Shown: in pieces, positions 38,546-48,512 of the stretch
How the letters are laid out: each line of letters begins with the position of its first letter
How positions within the stretch are numbered: the stretch's first letter is position 1
Assembly (NCBI RefSeq): GCF_025753855.1
Contig: NZ_JAOWPT010000002.1
Coordinates: 186,001-250,000 of the forward strand
DNA from: Mesorhizobium sp. ZC-5
GTDB taxonomy: Bacteria; Pseudomonadota; Alphaproteobacteria; Rhizobiales; Rhizobiaceae
Length of the DNA: 64,000 nt
Direction: 5' to 3'
The notes under the pieces: model-generated
What the model was told of the DNA's origin: nothing
What the model saw: the letters and a program-made list of their open reading frames with translations, nothing else
Database searches by the model: none
Position numbers and translations under genes: made by a program

Positions 38546-39475
38546 TCAAGTGCTCTTGATCGCTTCCCAATTGCTCAGCCGATCCGCGATCAACTTCGCG
38601 CGTTGCGCATTGTCGAGGCCGTCGAGAGTGGTGAGGTCACCCGGCTCGGCGCGTACGTAGATGCCGGCCGTCCGCTCCTTCACCTTGGGCTGGTTGTCGG
38701 CACGAGTCGTGAAGTACCCGGTCGCGCGGTCGGCGGACTCGAGCCTGATCTCTCCCGTCCCGAACAGTTGCGGCGCCTTCGGATCCAGGGGCCGCTCTCC
38801 GTTCCAATAGTAGAACAAGCCCGACGGGTCCTTCTTTTCCTTTACCGCTTCGCTCCAGTACCGCGCCGACAGTCGGCCGTCCGATTGCCATGAGCGTCCA
38901 CTCAGTTCGAGAGCGCCATCACGGTTCCGCGCGATCCGAAGAAGGCTGACGGCGGAAGGCTCCTTCTCGCTACGTTCCGTCAGGGAGAACTGCCACCACG
39001 ATCCGATGATGTGAGCTTTGCGCCCCGCATTCTCCATCGCCTTGCGGAGCTTCTGGTTGACGGCTTCGATCTCTTCCTGGGTCGTCGCTTCGCCGTAACG
39101 TATGGAGGTGAGCCCAAGGAGATCGGTCGGAAGTTTTGAACCGCTCGCGTGAAGAATAAAGGTGCGGCGCATGCCGAGAACTCCGCCGAAAAGACCCGCT
39201 TCGAAAACGACATTGTCTCGCGGCGACGCCTGGCCAGCGTCGGGGGAAGGCGATGCGGCCACGTTCACGGCCGTCCAGTCGTCCCTGGCGAATACGAATG
39301 CCGCGAAGTCCACCTCATGCGCGAGTTCGACGAGTCGCTCCAGCGTGGTGGTTCCGGGATTGAAGGACGTTGTCCAGGGATCGACGTGCGCGATGTCTTC
39401 AAGACCATCCGTCAGCGCCTGCAGCAGTTTCTCCTGCTTTCCCGACGAGCCGAGAAATATGCGAGGTTTGTACAT
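38546..39475 (-). CDS. TIR-like predicted nucleotide-binding protein with beta-rich C-terminal domain
   Basis: The 309-residue protein starts with a TIR-like domain (about 1-130): PRIFLGSSGKQEKLLQAL, a WTTSFNPGTTTLERL segment, VDFAAFVFARDDW and PRDNVVFEAGLFGG. E92 in the last motif is the likely catalytic glutamate. In related TIR-like effectors of CBASS and Pycsar systems the domain degrades NAD. Residues 157-295 form a separate domain rich in aromatic and Gly residues, predicted beta, of no family I can name; it could sense a ligand. No cyclase gene lies beside it. A stand-alone abortive-infection effector is my inference. Confidence 0.85.
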   Translation of the reverse strand: MYKPRIFLGSSGKQEKLLQALTDGLEDIAHVDPWTTSFNPGTTTLERLVELAHEVDFAAFVFARDDWTAVNVAASPSPDAGQASPRDNVVFEAGLFGGVLGMRRTFILHASGSKLPTDLLGLTSIRYGEATTQEEIEAVNQKLRKAMENAGRKAHIIGSWWQFSLTERSEKEPSAVSLLRIARNRDGALELSGRSWQSDGRLSARYWSEAVKEKKDPSGLFYYWNGERPLDPKAPQLFGTGEIRLESADRATGYFTTRADNQPKVKERTAGIYVRAEPGDLTTLDGLDNAQRAKLIADRLSNWEAIKST

Positions 39476-39636
39476 GTGTCCCCTCCTGCAGGGTCCGGAA
39501 GCGCCAGCCGCGGTCTTCGCGCAAAGGGCGCGATTCTGAAAGCGGATAAGTTCACCAGATCCGGACTCCGGTCAACTCCAGCCGGCACCTGCGTCCGTCA
39601 CGGACCAGTCCGATCACCGTTGCACGGTTCAAACCC

Positions 39637-40899
39637 CTAGATCGGCTCGCCCTTCAGCAGGCGCGGCGTTTCGCCCGACAGCCCGGAGGCCTGGCGGATA
39701 AAGAACTCCTTCATCCTCGGCATGCGGTCGACGAGCCCGAGCCCGATGTCACGGATCGCCCTCAGTGGACCGAAATCATTTGAGAACATGCGGTTCAGGA
39801 TATCGGTGGTGACGCCCATCTGCACCGTATCGAAACGCCGCCAGCGCTCGTAGCGCTGCAGCACGTCGAGCGCACCGATATCCTGGCCGAGTCGGTCCGC
39901 CTCGACGACGGTTTCGGCCAGTGCGGCGACATCCTTGAAGCCGAGGTTCAGCCCCTGGCCAGCGATCGGGTGGATGCCGTGCGCGGCATCGCCCGCCAGC
40001 GCAAGGCGTGGCGCCACGAAAGCACGCGCCAGCTTCAGGCCGAGCGGCCAGGCCCGCGGCTTGCCTTCGACCCTGAGTTCGCCGAGCTTCAGGCCGAAAC
40101 GCTGCTCCAGCTCCATCTCGAACACCAGGTCGTCGGAGGCGACGAGGCGATTGGCGTCGTCGGTGCGCTCGGTCCACACGATCGACGAGCGGTCGCCGGT
40201 CAGCGGCAATATGGCGAACGGCCCGGCCGGCAGAAAATGCTCCTCCGCGCGGCCGTTGTGCGGCCGCTCATGCAGGATCGTACAGACGATGCCGGACTGG
40301 CCATAGTCGACGTCGACAGTCTTGATGCCGGCCATGGCACGCAGTTTCGAGTTGACGCCGTCCGCCGCCACCAGGAGTCGCGCATTGACGACGATGCCGT
40401 CAGCGAGGTGGACCGAGACATTCGCCGGGCCGGTTTCAAAACCCTGCACCGCGACGCCTTCGATGATGTCGATGCCGAGATCGGCGGCGCGGCGGCGCAA
40501 GGCGCCGTTCAGCACCTTGTTGGCGACCATGTGGGCGAAGGGCTCGCCGGGCGCGACCTCGCCGTCGAAGGTCAGGAAGACCGGGCGCACCGGGTCGGTG
40601 GTGCGCGAATCGGTGACGATCATCTCGGTGATCGCCTGGGCGTGCGGCGCGATCTCGTCCCAGCAGCCGAGCCTGGCCAGCATCCGGCATGCGGCGGCGG
40701 CGATCGCCGAAGCGCGTGTGTCCTTTTCCCAGACACCCTCCGGCGCGGCATCGACGACAGCGACCTTGAGATTCGGCCGCGCTTCACGGATGGAAACGGC
40801 GGCGGCAAGCCCGACATAACCGGCGCCCGCCACCAGCACGTCGAGGCGCGGGCCCTCGTTGTCGGCGCTTTTTTTACGTGCTGTCTTTGCTTCCGCCAT
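39637..40899 (-). CDS. FAD-dependent ubiquinone biosynthesis hydroxylase (UbiH/UbiF family)
   Basis: The 420-residue flavoprotein has the FAD-binding GAGYVGLAAAVSIRE, the DGVNSKLR signature (LLVAADGVNSKLR) and LALAGDAAHGIHPIAGQGLNLGFKD. These mark the UbiH/VisC family, which hydroxylates the ring of ubiquinone precursors in alphaproteobacteria. Which ring position is unclear. I place the start at 40899, since the upstream extension has a different character. It is divergent from tesB by 90 bases. Confidence 0.93.
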   Translation of the reverse strand: MAEAKTARKKSADNEGPRLDVLVAGAGYVGLAAAVSIREARPNLKVAVVDAAPEGVWEKDTRASAIAAAACRMLARLGCWDEIAPHAQAITEMIVTDSRTTDPVRPVFLTFDGEVAPGEPFAHMVANKVLNGALRRRAADLGIDIIEGVAVQGFETGPANVSVHLADGIVVNARLLVAADGVNSKLRAMAGIKTVDVDYGQSGIVCTILHERPHNGRAEEHFLPAGPFAILPLTGDRSSIVWTERTDDANRLVASDDLVFEMELEQRFGLKLGELRVEGKPRAWPLGLKLARAFVAPRLALAGDAAHGIHPIAGQGLNLGFKDVAALAETVVEADRLGQDIGALDVLQRYERWRRFDTVQMGVTTDILNRMFSNDFGPLRAIRDIGLGLVDRMPRMKEFFIRQASGLSGETPRLLKGEPI

Positions 40900-40989
40900 C
40901 GATCCTGTCCTTACGCTGCGGCCCTGCTTGACTTCGCCCGGCCTTCCTGTTGGAACCCGGCTTCCGTACCTTTGGAAAGGCGCGAAAGA

Positions 40990-41865
40990 ATGTCCTCGGC
41001 CATGCAAGAGCTTCTCGACATACTCGACCTCGAGAAGCTGGAACACAATCTGTATCGTGGTCGCAGCCCAAAGGTCGACTGGCAGCGCGTTTTTGGCGGG
41101 CAGACCATCGCCCAGGCGCTAGTCGCCGCGCAGCGCACCGTCGAACCGGATCGCCACGTCCATTCGCTGCATGGCTATTTCATGCGGCCCGGCGATACGA
41201 AAGTGCCTATCATCTACGAGGTCGACCGCATTCGCGACGGCGGTTCCTTCACCACGCGGCGTGTCGTGGCGATCCAGCACGGGCAGGCGATCTTTTCACT
41301 CGAGGCGTCGTTCCAGACGGACGAGATCGGGCTCGAGCATCAGGTGCCGATGCCGCGCGACGTGGCGGCGCCCGACACATTGCTGTCGCAGCGCGAGCTG
41401 CTCGGCAAGTTCGGCGAAACGGTACCCGACGGCATCAAGCGCTACTGGGAGCGCGATCGGCCGATCGAGATGAAACCGGTCATGCTGGAGCACTACACCA
41501 GCCGTGAAAAGCTTGAGCCGAAGCAGAACATCTGGATCAGGACCACCGGCCCGGTTCCGGCTGACAGGGCGACCCAGGCCGCCGTACTCGCCTACCTGTC
41601 GGACATGACCCTGCTCGATACCACCACCTTCGCCCATGGCCGTGCCATCTTCGACCGCGACATCCAGGCGGTGAGCCTCGACCACGCGATGTGGTTCCAT
41701 CGCTGGCATCCGCTCGACGACTGGATTCTCTACACGCAGGACAGCCCTTCGACGCAAGGCTCGCGTGGCTTTACGCGCGGCACGTTGTTTGCCCGTGACG
41801 GAACCCTGATCGCATCCGTAGCCCAAGAGGGTCTCATTCGCCTGCGCGGGAAGCCTGCCGATTAG
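40990..41865 (+). CDS. tesB: acyl-CoA thioesterase II
   Basis: The 291-residue double-hotdog thioesterase hydrolyses medium and long acyl-CoA. The motifs RGRSPKVDWQRVFGGQTIAQAL and SLHGYFMRPGDTKVPIIYEVDRIRDG in the first hotdog, and DHAMWFHRWHPLDDW with QDSPSTQGSRGFTRG in the second, are those of TesB. The ATG at 40990 is chosen because conserved sequence starts there; the frame upstream is open for 1 kb as an antisense shadow of the monooxygenase gene. Confidence 0.95.
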   Translation: MSSAMQELLDILDLEKLEHNLYRGRSPKVDWQRVFGGQTIAQALVAAQRTVEPDRHVHSLHGYFMRPGDTKVPIIYEVDRIRDGGSFTTRRVVAIQHGQAIFSLEASFQTDEIGLEHQVPMPRDVAAPDTLLSQRELLGKFGETVPDGIKRYWERDRPIEMKPVMLEHYTSREKLEPKQNIWIRTTGPVPADRATQAAVLAYLSDMTLLDTTTFAHGRAIFDRDIQAVSLDHAMWFHRWHPLDDWILYTQDSPSTQGSRGFTRGTLFARDGTLIASVAQEGLIRLRGKPAD

Positions 41866-41983
41866 GCATTTCTCTATTTTTGCCTAGTTTTTGAGCAACC
41901 TGATTGCTGCACGTGCGAAGAAACCCGCGCGGCCAACCCCTGTTTCCGTTTGTTTCCAAAGCGTTAAGACCCTGCCGTTCGAA

Positions 41984-42000
41984 CTGGCACGGAGCTTGAA
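41984..42000 (+). promoter_or_regulatory. sigma-54 (RpoN) promoter of glnK-amtB
   Basis: CTGGCACGGAGCTTGAA matches the -24/-12 consensus (TGGCAC-N5-TTGC) with one mismatch in the -12 box. It lies 84 bases before glnK, as expected for a nitrogen-controlled NtrC-dependent unit. Confidence 0.75.
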
Positions 42001-42077
42001 TAACCCTTTGCACTCTCCGGCTGCGTATCCGCCGGCGATGCCATGTAACGCGGGGGATCCGCAAAAGCAGAGGGTGA

Positions 42078-42422
<345 letters not shown>

Positions 42423-42510
42423 GCATGACCCCGAAGGTTGCGAACCTGTTCGGACAAGCATCATGCGGAACCCGTGTGAGCCGCCATCAGATTTTTGTGG
42501 AGAGATTTCA

Positions 42511-43893
42511 ATGAAAATTCCTAGCAGTCTGGCGCCGTTGGCGCGCAAGGCCCTCTTGGGCACACTCGTTCTGGGGGCGCTGGGCACCGTTGCCGCCTTC
42601 GCCCAGGAAGCCGCCCCTGCAGCGGCCGACGCCGCTGCCACCCCGGCAGCCGCGCCGGTCCCCGACAAGGGCGACACCGCCTGGATGCTGGTCTCGACCA
42701 TCCTGGTCCTGTTCATGATCCTGCCCGGCCTCGCCCTGTTTTATGGCGGCCTGGTGCGTGCCAAGAACGTCCTTTCCGTGCTGATGCAGTGCACGGCCAT
42801 CACCGCTGTCGTCATCGTCATCTGGACGCTCTGGGGCTATTCCTTCGCTTTCGGCGGCGGCACCAGCCCGTACTGGGGCGGCCTCGGCAAGTTGTTCCTT
42901 GCCGGCGTAACGCCCGACAGCACGGCGGCGACCTTCTCCGACGGCGTCGTCATCCCGGAATTCGTGTTCATCTGCTTCCAGATGACCTTCGCCTGCATCA
43001 CGCCGGCGCTGATCGTCGGCGCATTCGCTGAGCGGGTGAAATTTTCGGCGGTCGTGATCTTCGTGGCGCTCTGGGTCACGTTCGTCTACTTCCCGATCGC
43101 CCACATGGTCTGGGATGCCAACGGCCTGCTGTTCGGCTGGGGCGCGCTTGACTTCGCTGGCGGCACGGTCGTCCACATCAACGCCGGCATTGCCGGCCTC
43201 GTCGGCTGCATCATGATCGGCAAGCGCGCCGGTCTCGGCCGCGACAACATGGCCCCGCACTCGCTGCCGCTGACATTGACTGGCGCCGGCATCCTGTGGG
43301 TCGGCTGGTTCGGCTTCAACGCCGGCTCCAACCTCGAAGCAACCGGCGGCGCCGCGCTGGCGATGATCAACACCTTCACCGCAACCGCCGGCGCGATCAT
43401 CGCCTGGGTTGCGATCGAAGCAGTCGCACGCAAGACCGCCTCGCTTCTCGGCGCGGCGTCGGGTGTTGTCGCCGGCCTGGTCGCGGTTACTCCGGCTGCC
43501 GGCATTGTCGGCCCGATCGGCGCCATCGTGCTCGGCGTGATCGCCAGCTCGGTCTGCTACTACTTCGTGGCGGTGGTGAAGCCGAAGCTCGGCTATGACG
43601 ACAGCCTCGACGTGTTCGGCATCCATGGCGTCGGCGGCATCGTCGGTGCAATCGGCACCGGTATCTTCGCCAGCGCCTCGCTGGGCGGCATCGGCTATGC
43701 CGAGGGCGTGAGCATGGGCGGCCAGGTGTGGACCCAGATCCTGGCGGTGCTCGTCACCATCGCCTGGTGCGGCATCGGTTCCGTCATCCTCTACAAGATC
43801 GTCGACATGCTGGTGGGCCTGCGCCCGACACCCGAAGCCGAAAACCAGGGCCTCGATGTCACCTCGCACGGCGAAGTGGCCTACCACAGCTAA
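42511..43893 (+). CDS. amtB: ammonium transporter
   Basis: The 460-residue channel has an N-terminal signal-like helix ending AAFAQEAA, then about eleven helices. Signature segments are DTAWMLVSTILVLFMILPGLALFYGG, the conserved pore His in DFAGGTVVHINAGIAGLVG, and the second pore His in DVFGIHGVGGIVGAIGTG. GGAGAG precedes the ATG. It is co-transcribed with glnK after an 88-bp gap. A strong terminator follows 73 bases on. Confidence 0.97.
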   Translation: MKIPSSLAPLARKALLGTLVLGALGTVAAFAQEAAPAAADAAATPAAAPVPDKGDTAWMLVSTILVLFMILPGLALFYGGLVRAKNVLSVLMQCTAITAVVIVIWTLWGYSFAFGGGTSPYWGGLGKLFLAGVTPDSTAATFSDGVVIPEFVFICFQMTFACITPALIVGAFAERVKFSAVVIFVALWVTFVYFPIAHMVWDANGLLFGWGALDFAGGTVVHINAGIAGLVGCIMIGKRAGLGRDNMAPHSLPLTLTGAGILWVGWFGFNAGSNLEATGGAALAMINTFTATAGAIIAWVAIEAVARKTASLLGAASGVVAGLVAVTPAAGIVGPIGAIVLGVIASSVCYYFVAVVKPKLGYDDSLDVFGIHGVGGIVGAIGTGIFASASLGGIGYAEGVSMGGQVWTQILAVLVTIAWCGIGSVILYKIVDMLVGLRPTPEAENQGLDVTSHGEVAYHS

Positions 43894-43966
43894 CCCGATC
43901 GGCGGGGTGCGCGAACCGCACCCCGCAATTTCATCCCGTCCGAGCAGCTTCGGCCGCTCGAACCTG

Positions 43967-43995
43967 AGCCCGGCCCTCGGCCGGGCTCTTTTTTA
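43967..43995 (+). terminator. rho-independent terminator of glnK-amtB
   Basis: GAGCCCGGCC and GGCCGGGCTC pair over ten bases with a three-base loop, followed by TTTTTT. Confidence 0.93.
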
Positions 43996-44189
43996 TCGGA
44001 TCGGGCGCTTCGCGATGTGTGCTGTTCGGCGACAACCCCGCACTTCCGGTTGCCGCGATTTTCGATGAAACATCGCCGCGCCGGCGGCCATGGTTAATGC
44101 CGCCTTAACCTTCCCCCCGATAGTCTGGCCGTCGAATCTGCCGAACTGCGCTCAGGCATCAGGCAGGCAAAAGACTGACGGGGTTACGC
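43996..44189 (+). other. ftsK upstream region
   Basis: No gene is present. The region holds a CtrA-type box at 44094-44108 and the GACGGGG start context of ftsK. Confidence 0.5.
44094..44108 (+). promoter_or_regulatory. CtrA-type box upstream of ftsK
   Basis: TTAATGCCGCCTTAA is a perfect TTAA-N7-TTAA, 82 bases before the ftsK ATG. It fits control of a division gene by the cell-cycle regulator CtrA. Binding is inferred. Confidence 0.65.
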
Positions 44190-46781
44190 ATGCGTTCTGC
44201 ACAGTTCGCGCTCGATGAATCGGATCACGGCCTGCAGGCCTTCGCGCGGCGCCAGATCTGGCGTGCCGTCGGCGCGGGCCTGTTCCTGACGGTCGCGTTC
44301 TGTCTCGCCAGCCTCGGCACCTGGAACGTCGCCGATCCGAGCTTCAGCCACGCCACTGCCAATCCCGTCACCAATGCGATGGGCTACTCCGGCGCGGTTT
44401 TTTCCGACCTCGCCATGCAGTTTTTCGGCCTTTCCTCCGTGGCTGCCCTGGTACCGGCGGTCATCTGGGCTGTTCTCCTGTTTAGCGCACGCAACATCGA
44501 CAAGCTGCCCCGGCGTGCCGCTGCATGGATTGGCGGCGCCCTTCTCGGAGCGGCGATCGCCGGCTGCATCGCACCGCCCGAGACCTGGCCGCTGCCGACC
44601 GGCCTCGGCGGCGTATTCGGCGATATGGTTCTGAATATCCCGGCCGCCGTGACGGGTCAGTATCCGGCCGGCATGCTCGCCACCATTCTGGCGACGTTGC
44701 TCGCCGCGCCAGCGCTCTGGCTTTACGCCTATGGCGCCGGTCTGCTGTCGCGAGAGAACGGCTTTGCCCCAATGGCGTCGCCGCGCCGCAAACCGGAGCC
44801 GGAAGCCGGCCTTGCCGAGGAGGATGACGACGAGGACAGCGAAGGCATCCTGGCGCTGGGCGCCATCACCCACTGGTGGCTCTCCGCCCGCGGCTTCGTA
44901 CGCCGTAGGATGGCGGCCCGCCGCCGTGCGGTCGAGCATGACGTCGACGACGACATCGAGTTCCCGGTCGGGGAGCGTCGCATAGGATCCTCGGACCGTT
45001 CGAGCGATGCGCGCATCGAGCCGGAATTTGGCATGCGCCCCGCTGTGCGCGAACCGGTGCTGCAGATCGACGACGACGAATTCGACGAGGATCTCGACGA
45101 CGACATCATGCCGGTGAGCGAAATGGCTCGCCGTCTCGCCGCCTCCAGCCAGAATGGTTCCGCAGGCCCGGCGCGTGTCGCGGCCCCTGCGCCACGACCG
45201 GTTCCCGGTGCACGCGTCCAGCGCGAAGCCCAGACGTCGCTGATCGGCAGCGGCGAATTCGAGATGCCGTCTCTGCATTTCCTCGCCGAGCCGAAGAACG
45301 TCGTGCGCGACGCCAGCCTGTCGAAGGACGCGCTGGAGCAGAACGCCCGGCTGCTCGAAGGCGTACTGGAAGATTTCGGCGTCAAGGGCGAGATCATCCA
45401 TGTCCGCCCGGGTCCGGTGGTCACTCTTTACGAGCTCGAGCCGGCACCCGGCATCAAATCGTCCCGCGTCATCGGCCTTGCCGACGACATCGCCCGCTCG
45501 ATGAGCGCGATCGCCTGCCGCGTCGCCGTCGTTCCCGGCCGCAACGCCATCGGCATCGAACTGCCCAACGCCAAGCGCGAAACCGTCTATCTGCGCGAAA
45601 TCCTTGCCAGCCGCGACTTCGAGACGACCAAGGCCAAGCTGGCGCTGGCGCTCGGCAAGACGATCAACGGCGAGGCGGTCATCGCCGACATCGCCAAGAT
45701 GCCGCACGTCCTGGTCGCCGGCACCACCGGCTCCGGCAAGTCGGTCGCCATCAACACGATGATCCTGTCGCTGCTCTACCGGATGACGCCAGAACAGTGC
45801 CGGCTCATCATGATCGACCCCAAGATGCTCGAACTCTCCGTCTATGACGGCATCCCGCATCTGCTCACTCCGGTCGTCACCGACCCGAAGAAGGCCGTGG
45901 TGGCATTGAAGTGGACGGTCCGCGAGATGGAAGACCGCTACCGCAAGATGTCGAAGGTCGGCGTCCGCAACATCGAAGGCTTCAACCAGCGCGTAGCGCA
46001 GGCCGAGGCCAAGGGCGAGCAGATCTCGCGCACCGTGCAGACCGGCTTCGACCGCCAGACCGGCGAAGCGATCTACGAGACAGAAAACCTTGATCTCGAG
46101 CCGATGCCGTTCATCGTCGTCATCATCGACGAGATGGCCGACCTGATGATGGTCGCCGGCAAGGATATCGAAGGCGCGGTGCAGCGGCTGGCGCAGATGG
46201 CGCGTGCCGCCGGCATCCATGTCATCATGGCGACGCAGCGTCCGTCGGTCGACGTCATCACCGGCACCATCAAGGCCAACTTCCCCACCCGCATCTCGTT
46301 CCAGGTGACCTCGAAGATCGATAGCCGCACCATCCTTGGCGAGCAGGGTGCCGAACAGCTGCTCGGCATGGGCGACATGCTCTACATGGCCGGCGGCGGC
46401 CGTATCCAGCGTGTCCACGGCCCCTTCGTCTCCGACGACGAGGTCGAAAAGATCGTCGCCCACCTGAAGCTGCAGGGCGTGCCCGAATATCTCGACGCCA
46501 TCACCGAGGATGACGGCGACGACGATGGCGAGGGTGATGCCGGGCGCGGCTCCGGCGGCGGCGGCAATTTCGAGGACAGCGACGATCCCTACGACCAGGC
46601 GGTTGCCGTGGTGCTGCGCGACGGCAAGGCCTCGACCAGCTACATCCAGCGCCGGCTCGGCATCGGCTACAACAAGGCCGCCTCGATCATCGAGCGGATG
46701 GAGCAGGAAGGCGTCGTCGGCCCCGCCAACCATGCCGGGAAGCGCGAGATCCTGGTGCCGACGGAGGACGACAAGTTTTGA
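44190..46781 (+). CDS. ftsK: DNA translocase FtsK
   Basis: The 863-residue protein pumps DNA at the septum and activates XerCD at dif. It has four or so N-terminal helices (residues 25-190), an acidic linker of about 180 residues, and the motor with Walker A at about residue 511 ([15 protein letters not shown]), Walker B ([14 protein letters not shown]) and the [13 protein letters not shown] segment. The C-terminal gamma winged helix ([15 protein letters not shown]) recognises KOPS sites. xerC lies in the same window at 12.6 kb. Confidence 0.97.
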   Translation: MRSAQFALDESDHGLQAFARRQIWRAVGAGLFLTVAFCLASLGTWNVADPSFSHATANPVTNAMGYSGAVFSDLAMQFFGLSSVAALVPAVIWAVLLFSARNIDKLPRRAAAWIGGALLGAAIAGCIAPPETWPLPTGLGGVFGDMVLNIPAAVTGQYPAGMLATILATLLAAPALWLYAYGAGLLSRENGFAPMASPRRKPEPEAGLAEEDDDEDSEGILALGAITHWWLSARGFVRRRMAARRRAVEHDVDDDIEFPVGERRIGSSDRSSDARIEPEFGMRPAVREPVLQIDDDEFDEDLDDDIMPVSEMARRLAASSQNGSAGPARVAAPAPRPVPGARVQREAQTSLIGSGEFEMPSLHFLAEPKNVVRDASLSKDALEQNARLLEGVLEDFGVKGEIIHVRPGPVVTLYELEPAPGIKSSRVIGLADDIARSMSAIACRVAVVPGRNAIGIELPNAKRETVYLREILASRDFETTKAKLALALGKTINGEAVIADIAKMPHVLVAGTTGSGKSVAINTMILSLLYRMTPEQCRLIMIDPKMLELSVYDGIPHLLTPVVTDPKKAVVALKWTVREMEDRYRKMSKVGVRNIEGFNQRVAQAEAKGEQISRTVQTGFDRQTGEAIYETENLDLEPMPFIVVIIDEMADLMMVAGKDIEGAVQRLAQMARAAGIHVIMATQRPSVDVITGTIKANFPTRISFQVTSKIDSRTILGEQGAEQLLGMGDMLYMAGGGRIQRVHGPFVSDDEVEKIVAHLKLQGVPEYLDAITEDDGDDDGEGDAGRGSGGGGNFEDSDDPYDQAVAVVLRDGKASTSYIQRRLGIGYNKAASIIERMEQEGVVGPANHAGKREILVPTEDDKF

Positions 46782-46874
46782 GCCGCGCCACAGGAACCCC
46801 TTGCCGGCGCCAAACTTAAGCCCAACTAGATAGACATATCGACTACCCAACGAGACTGAACCGGAGTGACCGGA

Positions 46875-47567
46875 ATGAACGACCACACCTCAGGCACAAA
46901 CGCAGGCTCGGGCATGACGCGCCGCAAGGTGCTGGGCCTCGGCCTTGCCGCATTCGGCGCCCTGACGATCGGCCAGACGCTTCCCGCTTTCCTGTCCACC
47001 GCGGAAGCGCAGGCATCGTCCGGGGCGGCCCAGAAGATCGCCGACCATTTTTCCTCGATCCGCACGATGTCCGGCGATTTCATCCAGTTCGGCCCGCGCG
47101 GCGAGCAGACCGGCGGCAAGTTTTTCATCGCCCGCCCCGGCAAGATCCGTTTCAACTATGAAGCGCCATCGGCCTACCGGGTGATTTCGGACGGCGAATC
47201 GGTCGTCATCGACAACCGCAAGCTCAACACCATGGACCTCTATCCGCTGTCGAAGACGCCGCTGAAGCTGCTGCTTGACGAGCGTATCGACCTCTCCGGC
47301 AGCAGGGTGAAGAGCGTCAAGGAAGAAGCCGACCTCATCACCATCCAGCTCGCCGACAAATCGGTGTTCGGCAATTCGCGCATCACCATGATGTTCGACA
47401 CTAAGAGCTATGAACTGCGCCAGTGGACGATTACCGACGCGCAGGGCAAGGACACCACGGTGCTGATCGACAACGTGAAGCAGGGCGTCCAGCTCGACGC
47501 CAGCCTGTTCAAGATCGACTACAAGCGCAATTTCGAGGTCAACCAGAAGAACAACAAGAACCGCTGA
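46875..47567 (+). CDS. LolA-type outer-membrane lipoprotein carrier
   Basis: The 230-residue protein has a twin-arginine-like leader (MTRRKVLGLGLAAFGAL ending before AQASSGAA). Its mature domain shows the LolA-type pattern IRTMSGDFIQFGPRGEQTGGKFFIARPGKIRF. LolA ferries lipoproteins across the periplasm. The RR-containing leader is unusual for LolA and suggests Tat export. The ATG at 46875 has GGAG at eight bases. A hairpin terminator follows the stop. Confidence 0.85.
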   Translation: MNDHTSGTNAGSGMTRRKVLGLGLAAFGALTIGQTLPAFLSTAEAQASSGAAQKIADHFSSIRTMSGDFIQFGPRGEQTGGKFFIARPGKIRFNYEAPSAYRVISDGESVVIDNRKLNTMDLYPLSKTPLKLLLDERIDLSGSRVKSVKEEADLITIQLADKSVFGNSRITMMFDTKSYELRQWTITDAQGKDTTVLIDNVKQGVQLDASLFKIDYKRNFEVNQKNNKNR

Positions 47568-47594
47568 TCCGTCGATCGCGAGACACAGCATGAC

Positions 47595-47628
47595 AAGGCG
47601 CCGAGCCATTGCCCGGCGTCTTGTTTTT
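47595..47628 (+). terminator. terminator after the LolA-type gene
   Basis: AAGGCGCCG and CGGCGTCTT pair over nine bases with one G-T wobble, followed by GTTTTT. Confidence 0.75.
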
Positions 47629-47681
47629 CGGAGCGGCGGCTGTCAGGTTCCCGGCGCGATTCTCCGCTTCCGGACTGCTTC

Positions 47682-48488
47682 ATGCCTTTTTCCATCGCCA
47701 CCTGGAACATCAACTCCGTACGCCTCCGGCTGCCGATCGTCGAGCGGCTGCTGAACGAATATGCGCCCGACGTGCTCTGCCTTCAGGAAACCAAATGCCC
47801 GGACGAACTGTTTCCGGCGGAGGCCTTCCACAGGCTGGGTTATGAACACGTCGCGTTCAGCGGCCAGAAGGGCTATCACGGCGTCGCCACTATTTCGCGG
47901 CGGCCGCTGGAGATCGTCGAACGGCGGCGTTTCTGCAAGATGGAAGACTGCCGGCACATTTCGACCAGGGTGCGGGCCGGTGGCAAATCGCTGCTGCTCC
48001 ACAATTTCTATGTGCCGGCCGGCGGTGACGAGCCCAACCCCGACGTCAACTGGAAATTCCGCCACAAGTTGGATTTCGTCCAGGAGATGAACGAAGTCCG
48101 CGCCGAGTCGAGCGACGCCTCTGCCTCGGTGCTGGTCGGAGACCTCAACATCGCGCCGCTCGAAAACGATGTCTGGTCGCACAAGCAGCTGCTGAAGGTG
48201 GTCAGCCACACACCGGTCGAGACGGAAAGCTTCGAAGCAATGCGCAAGGCCGGCAACTGGGTCGACCTGATGCGGCATGTCGTGCCGGCCGACCAGAAAC
48301 TTTACACCTGGTGGAGCTACCGCGCCGCCGACTGGGAACTGTCGGATCGCGGCCGCCGGCTCGACCATGTCTGGTCGTCGCAAAACATCGTCGACGACCT
48401 TCTCGGCATCGAGGTTCTGCGCAGCGCCCGCGGCTGGGACCGCCCGTCGGACCATGTGCCGGTGATAGCGCGGTTTGGGTGGGAATAG
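47682..48488 (+). CDS. xth: exodeoxyribonuclease III
   Basis: The 268-residue AP endonuclease of the EEP fold starts FSIATWNINSVRLRLP, has the catalytic Glu in VLCLQETKCPDELFP, the VLVGDLNIAP motif and the C-terminal WDRPSDHVPVIARF with the active-site His. It repairs abasic sites. A short GGACTGCTTC precedes the ATG. No partner gene. Confidence 0.96.
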   Translation: MPFSIATWNINSVRLRLPIVERLLNEYAPDVLCLQETKCPDELFPAEAFHRLGYEHVAFSGQKGYHGVATISRRPLEIVERRRFCKMEDCRHISTRVRAGGKSLLLHNFYVPAGGDEPNPDVNWKFRHKLDFVQEMNEVRAESSDASASVLVGDLNIAPLENDVWSHKQLLKVVSHTPVETESFEAMRKAGNWVDLMRHVVPADQKLYTWWSYRAADWELSDRGRRLDHVWSSQNIVDDLLGIEVLRSARGWDRPSDHVPVIARFGWE

Positions 48489-48512
48489 TGAGGCAGTGGC
48501 CTACTGACTCCG

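Noticed and set aside
39970-40989. Long upstream extension of tesB
   Set aside because: The extra residues are antisense to the UbiH-type gene and full of Arg/Asp/His low-complexity; conserved TesB sequence starts at 40990.
41911-41925. NtrC enhancer site upstream of glnK
   Set aside because: TGCACGTGCG has the right half-site but not the TGCAC-N7-GTGCA spacing, so it is not supported.
44184-46886. 900-codon open frame on the minus strand opposite ftsK
   Set aside because: It mirrors ftsK codon for codon in a high-GC genome, has no recognisable motif and runs through known catalytic sequence on the other strand. It is a shadow.
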